Shown here piece after piece: positions 1 to 7,354 of a DNA stretch of 19,503 nucleotides. Both the position numbers and the translations under genes were made by a program. The stretch is from an uncultured Lachnospiraceae bacterium (GTDB lineage Bacteria > Bacillota > Clostridia > Lachnospirales > Lachnospiraceae), in NCBI GenBank assembly GCA_900551235.1, contig URUU01000043.1:1-19503 (forward strand). The letters are read 5' to 3'. The stretch's first letter is position 1. Every line of letters starts with the position of its first letter. The notes under the pieces are model-generated. The model worked only from the letters and a program-made list of their open reading frames with translations. It was not told the DNA's origin and ran no database searches.

Positions 1-650
1 TCCGGGAGTTTACAGATCTTGGTTCCGGATTTAAAATTGCGATGCGGGATCTGGAGCTGCGCGGTGCGGGCAATTTGCTCGGAAGCGAACAGCATGGACA
101 TATGGAGGCCGTCGGCTATGATCTTTACTGTAAGCTGCTCAACGAATCAGTAAAAGAGGTGCAGGGGATCTCGACGGTCAAGGAGGATTACAATACAGAG
201 ATTGATCTGGATATTGACGCATTTATTCCGGAACGGTACATCCGCAACGAGATGCAGAAGCTCGATATTTACAAGCGGATTTCAGGAATCCAGAACGAAG
301 AGGAGTACGATGACATGCTCGAGGAGCTGATGGATCGTTTCGGAGAACTGCCAAAGGCTGTGCAGAATCTCCTGCTCGTCTCCAGGCTGCGTGCACAGGC
401 GCATGACCTTTATCTGACGGAGGTGACGCAGAAGGGTGAGGAGATCCGGATGGTACTGTATGAGAAGGCACAGATCAACACGGCGGGCATCGACGGTCTG
501 TTGAAGCAGTATCGCGGACGGCTGAAATTTACTATTGATAAGAATCCGTATTTCCTTTATATCCGTCAGAAAAAAGGCAACCGGGAAGTTGACAACGTGC
601 TCGATACGGTTCGGGATTTGCTTGCGGATATGGAGCGGCTGCTGGCATGA
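1..650 (+). CDS. mfd: Transcription-repair coupling factor Mfd, C-terminal part (truncated by window edge)
   Basis: Mfd is a DNA translocase that removes RNA polymerase stalled at lesions and recruits UvrA for nucleotide excision repair. Only the last ~216 codons are present; the frame runs in from the window edge (first full codon at position 3), so the ATG at 42 is internal. The first residues, REFTDLGSGFKIAMRDLE followed by RGAGNLLG, are the highly conserved end of the second RecA-like helicase domain and the start of the TRG translocation motif. The stretch around FIPERYIRNE begins the C-terminal TRCF domain that auto-inhibits UvrA binding. The stop at 648-650 gives the normal family end. 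It is followed by a foldase gene, an order common in Lachnospiraceae. Identification is secure; the N-terminal two thirds cannot be seen. Confidence 0.95.
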   Translation, partial: REFTDLGSGFKIAMRDLELRGAGNLLGSEQHGHMEAVGYDLYCKLLNESVKEVQGISTVKEDYNTEIDLDIDAFIPERYIRNEMQKLDIYKRISGIQNEEEYDDMLEELMDRFGELPKAVQNLLLVSRLRAQAHDLYLTEVTQKGEEIRMVLYEKAQINTAGIDGLLKQYRGRLKFTIDKNPYFLYIRQKKGNREVDNVLDTVRDLLADMERLLA

Positions 651-756
651 TGGCTGCTTTCCATTTTTACACAGAGGAAATCCCTGGGGTTTTGCAGCGG
701 AGGCTTTGATTTTGGTAAAAATGCAGGTGAAAAGTTTGTGAAAACCGGAAAAAGCG

Positions 757-785
757 TTGCGGGATTTCGTAAATCAGTTTATAAT
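757..785 (+). promoter_or_regulatory. Sigma-A-type promoter for the foldase lipoprotein gene
   Basis: TTGCGG (757-762), a 17-nt spacer, then a perfect TATAAT (780-785). It lies in the 215-bp gap after mfd, 81 nt before the first plausible start codon (866) of the next gene. This implies the foldase gene has its own promoter and is not only read through from mfd. Seen in sequence; activity is inferred. Confidence 0.6.
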
Positions 786-907
786 GAAACAATGGATCTG
801 CGGGACATGGAGAAAGCAGAAGTGCCGTAGAAATTTGCTGTTCGCTTTTGGAAAAGGAGATACCAATGAAACAGATGTCCGGCGGCAGCAGTATCAGGAG
901 GATGGGT

Positions 908-2407
908 ATGAAGAACAGATTAAAAAAAATAGCGGTCATCGGATTGAGCGCCTGCCTTGCACTTGGCATGCTTTCCGGCTGCTCCAAGAAAGAGACGTTT
1001 CAGGCAGATACGGCTGCGATTACTGTAAACGGGGATGAGATCTCGGCAGGACTTGTGAAGTTCGCGACACATTACTCACAGGCGCTGATGGAGAGCATGT
1101 ATAAGATGTATATGGGCGTCGAGGATCCGATGGATTCTGATGTTTATGGAAATGGGTCGACGCTTGGCTCTATGATTAAGGATGACGTTGTTTCCACACT
1201 GGAGCGGCTTGTGCTGGCAGAACAGAAGATGAGCGATTACAATGTGGAGCTGACGGATGACGAGAAGGCAGCCGTGACAGAGGCAGCGACCAGATTTATG
1301 GATGAGAACGGGGAAGAAGTGCTGAACCAGATGGGAGCGACTCAGGAGGTCGTGGAGCGTTATCTGACCCTGCGTCTGATTCAGTCAAAGATGGAGCCGC
1401 AGATGTCCGCAGATGTAGATACCGAGGTATCGGACGATGAGGCGGCACAGCGCAAGATCCGCTACACCTTGTTTCGTGCGGAGACCGAGGCAGAGACAGA
1501 GTCCGAGACCGGTACGGAGGCAGAGAGCAGCAGCGAAGAGACGACCGAGGCGGTCTCTGAGGCAGGTACCGAGGGCGAGACATCGGTAGAGACCGAAGCA
1601 GAGACGGCAGCGATGACCGAAGAGCAGACCGTAAAGACGAAGTCTTCCGCAGAGACGGAGGCTGTATCGGAAGCAGCAAGCGAGGCGGCTGAGACAGAGA
1701 CCGGAAGCGAAGCAGCGACCGAGGCATCCGAGACGGAAACGGAAACAGAGACGGAGACCGAAGATCCGGCTATGGTGGCAGCGAAGGCAGAAGCGCTGGC
1801 AAAGGCAGAGGATCTGATCGCAAAGGTAAAAGACGGCGAAGATTTTGAGACCGCTTCCGCAGAAGTCGACGAGAATGCGACCTGTTCGACCCTGACTTTC
1901 GGAAGTGACAGCACGAGCGTCGTAGAAGGACTGATCACCGCGACGGAGGGGCTGGATGACGGCACGTTAGTCGAGACACCGATCGAGATCGACAGCGGTT
2001 ACTATGTGGCACAGGTCATCTCAAAGCTTGACCGCGAGGCGACTGACAAGCAGAAAGAGACGATCGTTGAGCAGCGCAAGTCTGACCGGATCAGTGAGCT
2101 CTATACCGAGTGGAAGGATGCGGCAGAGATCACAGAGGACAGCGATATTCTGGCGCAGATCACCTTTGACTTTTCTCTGACACAGGAGACCGAGGCATCC
2201 ACCGAAGCGACGACAGAAGCAGCGACCGAGGCGGGGAGCGAATCTGCAACGGAAGCAGCGACTGAGGCGGTAAGCAAAGCAACGACCGAGGCCGGATCGG
2301 AAGTGACCACAGAGGCAGCAACGGAAGCGGCTGAGACGGAAAGCGAGTCTGAATCAGAGACCGCAGATAAAACAGAGAGTGAGTCTGAGACCGCGGCGGC
2401 GAAGTAG
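908..2407 (+). CDS. PrsA/SurA-like peptidyl-prolyl isomerase lipoprotein with long Thr/Glu/Ala-rich inserts
   Basis: Likely an extracytoplasmic foldase anchored as a lipoprotein, helping secreted proteins fold. From the ATG at 908 the protein has 499 residues: a signal peptide with lipobox LSGC and lipid-attachment Cys25, a helical SurA-N-like chaperone region to about residue 183, then the first parvulin strand (IRYTLF, 184-189). The domain is then interrupted by ~93 residues of Thr/Glu/Ala/Ser (193-285). It resumes with a helix containing KDGEDF and a strand containing DSGYYVAQVI. A second Thr/Glu/Ala/Ser tail fills 427-499. I chose 908 because AGGAGG (896-901) sits 6 nt upstream and the signal peptide then starts with MKNRLKK; ATG 866 also has a good site (AAGGAGA) and would add 14 residues. 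PPIase activity is inferred from family resemblance; catalytic residues cannot be confirmed by eye. Confidence 0.8.
   Translation: MKNRLKKIAVIGLSACLALGMLSGCSKKETFQADTAAITVNGDEISAGLVKFATHYSQALMESMYKMYMGVEDPMDSDVYGNGSTLGSMIKDDVVSTLERLVLAEQKMSDYNVELTDDEKAAVTEAATRFMDENGEEVLNQMGATQEVVERYLTLRLIQSKMEPQMSADVDTEVSDDEAAQRKIRYTLFRAETEAETESETGTEAESSSEETTEAVSEAGTEGETSVETEAETAAMTEEQTVKTKSSAETEAVSEAASEAAETETGSEAATEASETETETETETEDPAMVAAKAEALAKAEDLIAKVKDGEDFETASAEVDENATCSTLTFGSDSTSVVEGLITATEGLDDGTLVETPIEIDSGYYVAQVISKLDREATDKQKETIVEQRKSDRISELYTEWKDAAEITEDSDILAQITFDFSLTQETEASTEATTEAATEAGSESATEAATEAVSKATTEAGSEVTTEAATEAAETESESESETADKTESESETAAAK
1484..1762 (+). repeat. Low-complexity Thr/Glu/Ala/Ser-coding tract 1, inside the parvulin domain
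   Basis: About 93 codons dominated by GAG/GAA, ACC/ACA/ACG, GCA/GCG and TCC/AGC, encoding irregular units such as TEAETE, SEAASEAAE and TETETETE. The tract lies between the first parvulin strand and the following helix, a loop that is short in canonical parvulins. The antisense strand therefore carries a long Ser/Val/Ala open frame, which is only a shadow of the repeat. Confidence 0.85.
2186..2404 (+). repeat. Low-complexity Thr/Glu/Ala/Ser-coding tract 2, protein C terminus
   Basis: About 73 codons with the same composition as tract 1 (units such as EASTEATTEAATEA and ESESETADK) running to the stop codon. Two tracts of the same bias in one gene suggest a shared expansion process or selection for a flexible acidic linker. 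Confidence 0.85.
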
Positions 2408-2504
2408 CTGCGATTCCCTCAGCAGTGAAACTTTTGCCGTTTCGTTGCGCAGGAAAATGAGTCACGAAAAGCAAGCAGATAGAAAGAAACAGAAAAGAAT
2501 CTGG

Positions 2505-2549
2505 CAGCCCCCGGCGGTGAGCAATCACATGACCTGGGGCTGTTTTTTT
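2505..2549 (+). terminator. Rho-independent terminator after the foldase gene
   Basis: CAGCCCC (2505-2511) pairs with GGGGCTG (2536-2542), directly followed by seven T (2543-2549). The 24-nt loop contains a further short GGTGA/TCAC pairing. It lies 98 nt after the stop codon and ends the transcript before the next gene at 2631. Confidence 0.8.
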
Positions 2550-2630
2550 CCTCAGATTGCAGAACCGGATAAAATGCGGTAAGCTACAGAGAACTGGTAA
2601 GAGATATGATAAAAGTTAGAGGGAGAGATT

Positions 2631-3629
2631 ATGCAGGAGAATAAAGTCACAGACATTGCACCGGAAGATCTGGATCGTCTTGGACTCCTGATCGAGCAGG
2701 GACAGTTTGAGCTGCTGCTTCCAAAGGTATGGGAGGATGCGGATGTGCGGCGGGAGGTGCCGTCTGACGTGCGCCTGGTTTATCTGATGAACGATGCGGT
2801 GGAGAGTTTTCTGGTTTTTCAAAATGCACGGATGTGCGGAACTTATCAGGAGAAATTTGACGGAGAGCTCTCAGCGGCGCTGGCGACTGAGGAAGATGGC
2901 TATGTGCTGGCGGTTCATCAGGGGATGAATGCATTTACCTTATTTTTTACCGGAATGGTATTGGAAGCGCACCTGTTTGATTACGGTCATACTGGGCATT
3001 TCTGGGTGAAAGGATATGAGTATCTGCGGCAGCTGGAGTATTGGCTGGCGATTCTGCATGATAAGCTGGAATATCTCGGCGAGGAATTTTGCAGCAAAGA
3101 AGAACGTCAGCTTGCGTCGCTGGCAGAGTTTCCGCCGCTGAATTACTGTTGCTATCCGGCAGTTCCAAAGAAATATCGAACCGTCACAGAGCCGGACTGG
3201 AATCCATCCGAGGCGGCATTACAGGTGATGTGCGAGCTTGCAAAGGAGGCCGGAGATGTATCACTTCTGCGGGCATTGGAAAGGTATCGCAGGAAGCCCG
3301 GGCGATACCGTGCAAAGCAGCTTGGGAGACTGATGCATCGCACGCGGCATGCAGCAGTCGTGGATTTGCTGACAGAGCAGCTTACGGAGGCCGCAGGAAT
3401 TTATAAAAAACGGAGTTTCCAGGACAAGGAGCAGGAGGAGATGCAGCGGCTGTACCGACTGGCAGAAGCACGCGCCAAGGAGCTGCGTGTTCGTGGCCTG
3501 CGCTGTGAGATCGTGGAAGAGGAGCCATTTGTCTATGCGCGGGATTCGATTGCGTATAAAGTATATGTCATGGTATGGCAGAGGCGTGGATGGAACCGGG
3601 TTGTGCGGGTAGAGGAGATAAAAAAATGA
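2631..3629 (+). CDS. Uncharacterised 332-residue cytoplasmic protein
   Basis: Not recognised with certainty; its size and style resemble an uncharacterised Lachnospiraceae family (possibly DUF3878), but this is recall and not shown here. No signal peptide or transmembrane segment is visible. The N-terminal half is acidic and aromatic-rich, including an HTGHFWVKGYEYLRQLEYW stretch. Around residues 165-190 is a Pro/Tyr/Cys patch (FPPLNYCCYPAVPKKY). The C-terminal third is strongly basic and helical with many Arg and Lys. The start at ATG 2631 has AGAGGGAGA upstream at 2618-2626. It is a single-gene unit: a terminator lies before it and a bidirectional terminator just after it. No known catalytic motif was found, so no function is assigned. 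Confidence 0.8.
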   Translation: MQENKVTDIAPEDLDRLGLLIEQGQFELLLPKVWEDADVRREVPSDVRLVYLMNDAVESFLVFQNARMCGTYQEKFDGELSAALATEEDGYVLAVHQGMNAFTLFFTGMVLEAHLFDYGHTGHFWVKGYEYLRQLEYWLAILHDKLEYLGEEFCSKEERQLASLAEFPPLNYCCYPAVPKKYRTVTEPDWNPSEAALQVMCELAKEAGDVSLLRALERYRRKPGRYRAKQLGRLMHRTRHAAVVDLLTEQLTEAAGIYKKRSFQDKEQEEMQRLYRLAEARAKELRVRGLRCEIVEEEPFVYARDSIAYKVYVMVWQRRGWNRVVRVEEIKK

Positions 3630-3641
3630 GAGCAGGACTAG

Positions 3642-3687
3642 AAAACCTGCAGGCAGAATCGGAACATCGATCTGTCTGCAGGTTTTT
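3642..3687. terminator. Bidirectional terminator between convergent genes
   Basis: AAAACCTGCAG (3642-3652) pairs with CTGCAGGTTTT (3676-3686), extended inward by CAGA/TCTG (3654-3657 / 3671-3674). The T run on one side and the A run on the other allow it to end both the 2631 gene (plus) and the symporter gene (minus), whose stop codons lie on either side. Confidence 0.85.
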
Positions 3688-3691
3688 ACTG

Positions 3692-5101
3692 TCAGTTGCG
3701 TCGCCGCTCATAGTCTTTCAGGGATTTGATTGCTTCATTGGACATTGGGAGAAGGGCGATCAGGTTGAAGATCGTCATCAAACCGACACCGACGTCCCCG
3801 AGATCCCAGACGAAGGTGTAGGCGGCGAGTCCTCCGATAAACAGCATGACAAGTGCCAGCAGTTTATAGGCAGTCTGTGCGCTCCAGCGGTCACCGAACA
3901 GATAGGCCACATTGGACCGGGCATAAAACAGGATGCCGATGAAGGTGGAAAAACTGAACATCCACAAGATCAGGGCGATGAAGATGACACCGATCTGACC
4001 AAAATAGATGTACATAGCCGTCTGAAGCAGATCCATTCCCTGCAGACCGTCGACGAGCTCTTGCGGGGCAAGCAGCATGACCATTGCGGTGCAGGTACAA
4101 AGCAGTGTATCGATGAAGACGCCGAATGCCTGCGTCAGACCGACACGGGCCGGATGAGGCGTCTCGGCGGTCGCTGCAGCGCATGGTGCAGAGCCACTGC
4201 CGGCTTCATTGGAGAAGAGACCGCGCTTGACACCGTTCATGAGGACAGCGCCAAAGCCGCCTGCGGCTACCTGACGAAGACCAAAAGCCTCTGAAAAGAT
4301 ACGTCGAAAGACATCACTAAGCTGATAGGCGTGCGTAACAATGAGCCAGAGTGTGATCAGCACATAGATGCCGGACATGATTGGCACGAGGATATCCAGT
4401 ACCTTTACCGTCGCATTTTTCCGTAGCACGATCACGGCAGCAAGCAGCACGAGTGCAGTCGTGGATACAAGCGGCGAAATATGGAAGGCATTTTTCAGAG
4501 AAGATGACACAGAGTTGCCGATGACCTGGCTGACACCGCACCAGCAGATCAGACCGGAAATGGCAAATAAAATCGCAAGCAGGCTTTTGCGGGCCTTTCC
4601 TTTGCGCCCTGCGTTGATCCAGTCATGAATGTAGTAAGCAGGGCCGCCGCGGTATCCGCCGTAGAGTGGATCCTCCTGCTTGTGAAGCTGGGCGAGTGTG
4701 GATTCTACAAAAGAGGTTGCAGAGCCGATCAGAGCCGTTATCCACATCCAGAAAACAGCGCCTGCGCCACCTGCTGAGATTGCGGCCACGACACCGACGA
4801 GATTGCCCATACCGACCCGTGTGGCAGTGGAGACGATCAGAGCCTGGAGAGCAGAAAGCTCTTCAGATTTTCGGTCCTGCTCAGAATCTTCCGGTTTCGC
4901 AGATCCGGTGATAAGGCGTACCATATCAGGGAGCAGCCGAAGCTGCAGACCGCGGGTACGCACCGTGAAGTAAATACCGGCAGGAATGAGCAGCAGCACC
5001 AGAAGTGGCAGGCTGAGTGTTCCGCCGGGAAGTGGAAGGCGAATCCAGTCGCCCCAGAGAAAATAGTATACCTGTTCAATACAATGGATGATAAAAGTCA
5101 T
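3692..5101 (-). CDS. AGCS-family sodium:alanine/glycine symporter
   Basis: A secondary transporter importing a small neutral amino acid (alanine or glycine in known members) with Na+. The 469-residue product is almost wholly hydrophobic with about ten or eleven predicted membrane spans. Family signatures are clear: TRVGMGNLVGVVAAISAGG followed by FWMW in the N-terminal third, and RGLFSNEAGSGSAPCAAA in the central region. I chose the ATG at 5101 (MTFIIHCIEQ) because AGGGGGA lies just upstream and the protein then begins like other family members; the open frame extends 35 codons further without a good start. It is a monocistronic minus-strand gene with its own promoter, divergent from the C39-like gene. 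Substrate specificity cannot be read from the sequence. The AGCS assignment is very secure. Confidence 0.95.
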   Translation of the reverse strand: MTFIIHCIEQVYYFLWGDWIRLPLPGGTLSLPLLVLLLIPAGIYFTVRTRGLQLRLLPDMVRLITGSAKPEDSEQDRKSEELSALQALIVSTATRVGMGNLVGVVAAISAGGAGAVFWMWITALIGSATSFVESTLAQLHKQEDPLYGGYRGGPAYYIHDWINAGRKGKARKSLLAILFAISGLICWCGVSQVIGNSVSSSLKNAFHISPLVSTTALVLLAAVIVLRKNATVKVLDILVPIMSGIYVLITLWLIVTHAYQLSDVFRRIFSEAFGLRQVAAGGFGAVLMNGVKRGLFSNEAGSGSAPCAAATAETPHPARVGLTQAFGVFIDTLLCTCTAMVMLLAPQELVDGLQGMDLLQTAMYIYFGQIGVIFIALILWMFSFSTFIGILFYARSNVAYLFGDRWSAQTAYKLLALVMLFIGGLAAYTFVWDLGDVGVGLMTIFNLIALLPMSNEAIKSLKDYERRRN

Positions 5102-5152
5102 AAGTCCCCCTGTTTTTAGGCAGCGCTTTTGCGGCTGCGCAATATACGTACC

Positions 5153-5181
5153 AGTATATAATAAAAAATGCTTTTTGTAAA
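5153..5181 (-). promoter_or_regulatory. Promoter of the sodium symporter gene
   Basis: On the minus strand: TTTACA (5176-5181), 17-nt spacer, TATACT (5153-5158). The leader to the start codon is about 45 nt and contains a GC-rich hairpin near 5120-5140 (GCAGCGC, TTTT, GCGGCTGC) that could affect translation. Box sequences are seen; activity is inferred. Confidence 0.65.
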
Positions 5182-5314
5182 ATAAATACTTGCGCTTTTG
5201 CCACATAAAAAAACGATTCAGAAAATTGCTGTACAGAGCAAAAGAAGAGTGGTAAAATACGGAAGATGTGAATCAGAGGATTTGCCAGATCGGACAGAAA
5301 AAGAGGGACAGAAG

Positions 5315-5932
5315 ATGAAAAATCCATTGCGATACCAATTGACGGAGTATGATTGCGGACCGGCGAGCATGCTCAATGCGATCAGCTATCTTTTCGAGCG
5401 AAAAGACATACCACCGGAGGTGATCCGGAATATTATGCTGTATTGTCTGGATTGTCACAGCAAGGAAGGTGTTCCGGGAAAACGGGGGACCTCAAGGGCT
5501 GCAATGGCATTTTTATGTAACTGGCTGAATGAATACGGAGAGCTGGGCTTGCTGCCGATATCCGGCGAGCACATCATCGGAAATGGTGTCTGTATCGGCA
5601 CAGAAAGCCGGATTAACTATGCCCTCTGCCACGGCGGAGTAGCTGTCGTACGGCTGTATTTAGATGAGCCGCATTACGTACTCATGACCGGGACAGAGGG
5701 AGCCGCAATTCGGATGTTTGATCCATACTGGCTGGATCATTTGCCTAAGGAAGATATTCAGATCACCGAGGATCATCCAAGAGAATACAATCGTATCGTA
5801 CCGGTGAAATATTTCAACAGTGAATCCACGGATGTCTATGCACTTGGACCGAAAGAAGAACGGGAAGCCGTGATTCTATACAACCGTCGGACGAAGACCG
5901 AGCCGGAAGAAGTGATCGAGTACTTCATATAG
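5315..5932 (+). CDS. C39-like peptidase-fold protein
   Basis: A 205-residue protein with the papain-like C39 layout: Cys14 in the motif YDCGPAS near the N terminus, His120 in EPHYVLMTG, and Asp136 in the strand-end motif FDPYW. These match the Cys-His-Asp catalytic triad of bacteriocin-leader peptidases and related stand-alone hydrolases, so an active thiol peptidase is plausible. No membrane span or ABC transporter domain follows, and no leader-peptide gene is nearby, so a bacteriocin role has no support here. The start ATG 5315 has AGAGGGA upstream at 5302-5308; the upstream open frame (from 5198) looks non-coding. It is divergent from the symporter gene and not obviously in an operon. Function unknown beyond fold. 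Confidence 0.8.
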   Translation: MKNPLRYQLTEYDCGPASMLNAISYLFERKDIPPEVIRNIMLYCLDCHSKEGVPGKRGTSRAAMAFLCNWLNEYGELGLLPISGEHIIGNGVCIGTESRINYALCHGGVAVVRLYLDEPHYVLMTGTEGAAIRMFDPYWLDHLPKEDIQITEDHPREYNRIVPVKYFNSESTDVYALGPKEEREAVILYNRRTKTEPEEVIEYFI

Positions 5933-5988
5933 TGACCCGCAAAACACCTTTCGCCCCCAACATCATGAGATTAAATAAAAAGCTTTCG

Positions 5989-5996
5989 CATACACT
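5989..5996 (+). promoter_or_regulatory. Sigma-E-like -10 element upstream of spoIIID
   Basis: CATACACT fits the -10 consensus CATACANT known for the mother-cell sporulation factor sigma-E, the factor that transcribes spoIIID in Bacillus. It lies 30 nt before the start codon. The -35 side (around 5970) is a poor match, so this is a suggestion from box plus context. Confidence 0.45.
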
Positions 5997-6025
5997 GTAA
6001 AAACAGCGTCTCCGGAGGCTTTTTT

Positions 6026-6292
6026 GTGAAGGAATATATCGAAGAGCGCGCAACGGAAATCGCGTATTACATTATCGAGACGGGAGCGACTGTGCGTCAG
6101 ACGGCACAGAAATTCAAGGTGAGCAAATCAACGGTACACAAGGATCTGCGAGAACGTCTGACACAGATCAATCCGGCTCTGGCAGCGGAGGCCGGAAAGG
6201 TGCTGGCGGTCAATAAGGCGGAACGTCATATTCGCGGTGGACTGGCTACGAGAGAAAAGTATCTTCACCGGAAAGAGATAAAATACCTTTAG
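6026..6292 (+). CDS. spoIIID: Sporulation transcriptional regulator SpoIIID
   Basis: SpoIIID is a small DNA-binding protein that activates and represses mother-cell genes in mid-sporulation, between sigma-E and sigma-K. The 88-residue product has the typical size and sequence: MKEYIEERATEIAYYIIET, then a helix-turn-helix at about 22-42 (VRQTAQKFKVSKSTVHKDL), then a basic tail with RHIRGGLATREKY and KEIKYL that contacts the minor groove in the Bacillus protein. It starts with GTG at 6026, supported by GGAGG (6014-6018) 7 nt upstream. It stands alone, followed by a thioesterase gene 45 nt later. The gene marks the host as a spore former. Identification is very secure. Confidence 0.96.
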   Translation: MKEYIEERATEIAYYIIETGATVRQTAQKFKVSKSTVHKDLRERLTQINPALAAEAGKVLAVNKAERHIRGGLATREKYLHRKEIKYL

Positions 6293-6337
6293 CAGAACCG
6301 CCGTCTTAGGTGGTCAATACGGGAAGGAGTTTGGAAT

Positions 6338-6817
6338 ATGTCAGAGAGGAAAATGAAAAGAGTTGCAGATTCGATGACAGAGCAGTCTCATTTGCTCATG
6401 CCAAAGTGTCTGAATGCAGCAGGCTATCTGTTCGGCGGGCAGCTGCTTGCATGGATTGATGAGACGGCCGGAATCGTTGCAAAGCGTCATGCGGAGATGA
6501 ACGTTGTGACAGTTGCCGTTGATAATATGTACTTTAAGACGGGAGCGAGGGTGGACGATACGATTGTACTGATCGGACGTCTGACGCACGTGGGGCGTTC
6601 TTCGATGGAGGTACGCATTGATACGTATGCCGAGTCTTTAAGCGGTGTGCGGACAATGATCAATCGCGCATATTTTGTCATGGTCGGCACGGACGATCAT
6701 CAGCATCCACAGGAAGTGCCGGGACTGATCGTGGAAGGCGTGACGCAGCAGATCGAATGGGAGGCCGGACAGAAGCGTGCCGAGCTTCGAAAAGTACGAA
6801 GACAGGAAGGATTTTAA
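6338..6817 (+). CDS. Hotdog-fold acyl-CoA thioesterase
   Basis: Hydrolyses acyl-CoA to free acid and CoA in the cytoplasm. The 159-residue single-hotdog protein has the YciA/ACOT-type motif around Asn26-Asp41: N-A-A-G-Y-L-F-G-G-Q-L-L-A-W-I-D-E, in which the Gly-Gly pair and helix Asp/Glu are the family active-site region. AVDNMYFKTGARVDD and HVGRSSMEVRIDTYAE form the usual strands. The start ATG at 6338 has GGGAAGGAG at 6320-6328. It is followed after 9 nt by the DNA glycosylase gene on the same strand, so the two are probably cotranscribed although their functions are unrelated. Chain-length preference cannot be told. Family call is secure. Confidence 0.9.
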   Translation: MSERKMKRVADSMTEQSHLLMPKCLNAAGYLFGGQLLAWIDETAGIVAKRHAEMNVVTVAVDNMYFKTGARVDDTIVLIGRLTHVGRSSMEVRIDTYAESLSGVRTMINRAYFVMVGTDDHQHPQEVPGLIVEGVTQQIEWEAGQKRAELRKVRRQEGF

Positions 6818-6826
6818 AAAAGAGCA

Positions 6827-7354
6827 ATGAAAAGTCAGGAATATCAGAAACTGCAGCATGAATTTGCGCCGGTCTACGATACAAACAGCAAAATATTGAT
6901 TCTCGGAAGCTTTCCATCGGTGAAATCAAGAGAACAGCAGTTTTTCTATGGACATCCGCAGAACCGTTTCTGGAAAGTGATCGCGGCATTGACGAACCGG
7001 CCGCTGCCGCAGACGATCGAAGAGAAAAAAAGGCTGCTTCTTGAGAACCGGATCGCTGTATGGGATGTGATTGCAGAATGCGAGATTGTTGGATCCAGTG
7101 ACAGCAGCATCCGAAATGCCGTGCCGAATGATCTGCATCAAATTCTGGATGCGGCGCAGATTCAGCATATTTATACGAACGGTGGAACAGCAAAACGTCT
7201 GTATGAGAAATTTCAGAAGGATCTGGCAGTCCCAATGACAGGACTGCCATCTACAAGTCCTGCAAATGCAGCGTTTACGATGGATCGGCTGCTGGAGAAA
7301 TGGAAAGTGATAAGTCCATACTTCCACTGCGAAAGCCCTCGAGATCCAAAGTGA
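6827..7354 (+). CDS. Hypoxanthine/mismatch-specific DNA glycosylase (UDG superfamily, HDG-like)
   Basis: Base excision repair enzyme removing a deaminated base (hypoxanthine or uracil) from DNA. The 175-residue protein has the superfamily motif I region GSFPSVKSREQQFFYGHPQNRFW (residues 27-49), written here only as a landmark in two parts: GSFPS and GHPQNRFW. Motif II is LPSTSPANA (140-148). The combination of GSFP with HPxNxFW and STSPAN is characteristic of the DNA-deoxyinosine glycosylase (family 6) branch and not of Ung or Mug proper. Start ATG 6827 lies 9 nt after the thioesterase stop with only a weak purine-rich site (AAAAAAGAG). Its last 80 nt overlap the 3' end of larE on the other strand. 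Confidence 0.85.
   Translation: MKSQEYQKLQHEFAPVYDTNSKILILGSFPSVKSREQQFFYGHPQNRFWKVIAALTNRPLPQTIEEKKRLLLENRIAVWDVIAECEIVGSSDSSIRNAVPNDLHQILDAAQIQHIYTNGGTAKRLYEKFQKDLAVPMTGLPSTSPANAAFTMDRLLEKWKVISPYFHCESPRDPK

Noticed and set aside
1462..1965. Minus-strand frame rich in Ser, Val and Ala over the foldase gene
   Set aside because: It is the complement of the Thr/Glu/Ala repeat tracts; repeat composition keeps the opposite frame open. No ribosome site or family resemblance.
3575..4294. Long plus-strand open frame (about 239 codons) opposite the symporter gene
   Set aside because: It lies antisense to a well-conserved AGCS transporter, encodes a charged low-complexity product without motifs and starts inside the preceding gene. 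It is a shadow frame.
5315..5932. Bacteriocin leader peptidase/export system
   Set aside because: The C39-like protein has the catalytic triad, but there is no ABC transporter domain, no double-glycine precursor gene and no modification enzymes nearby.
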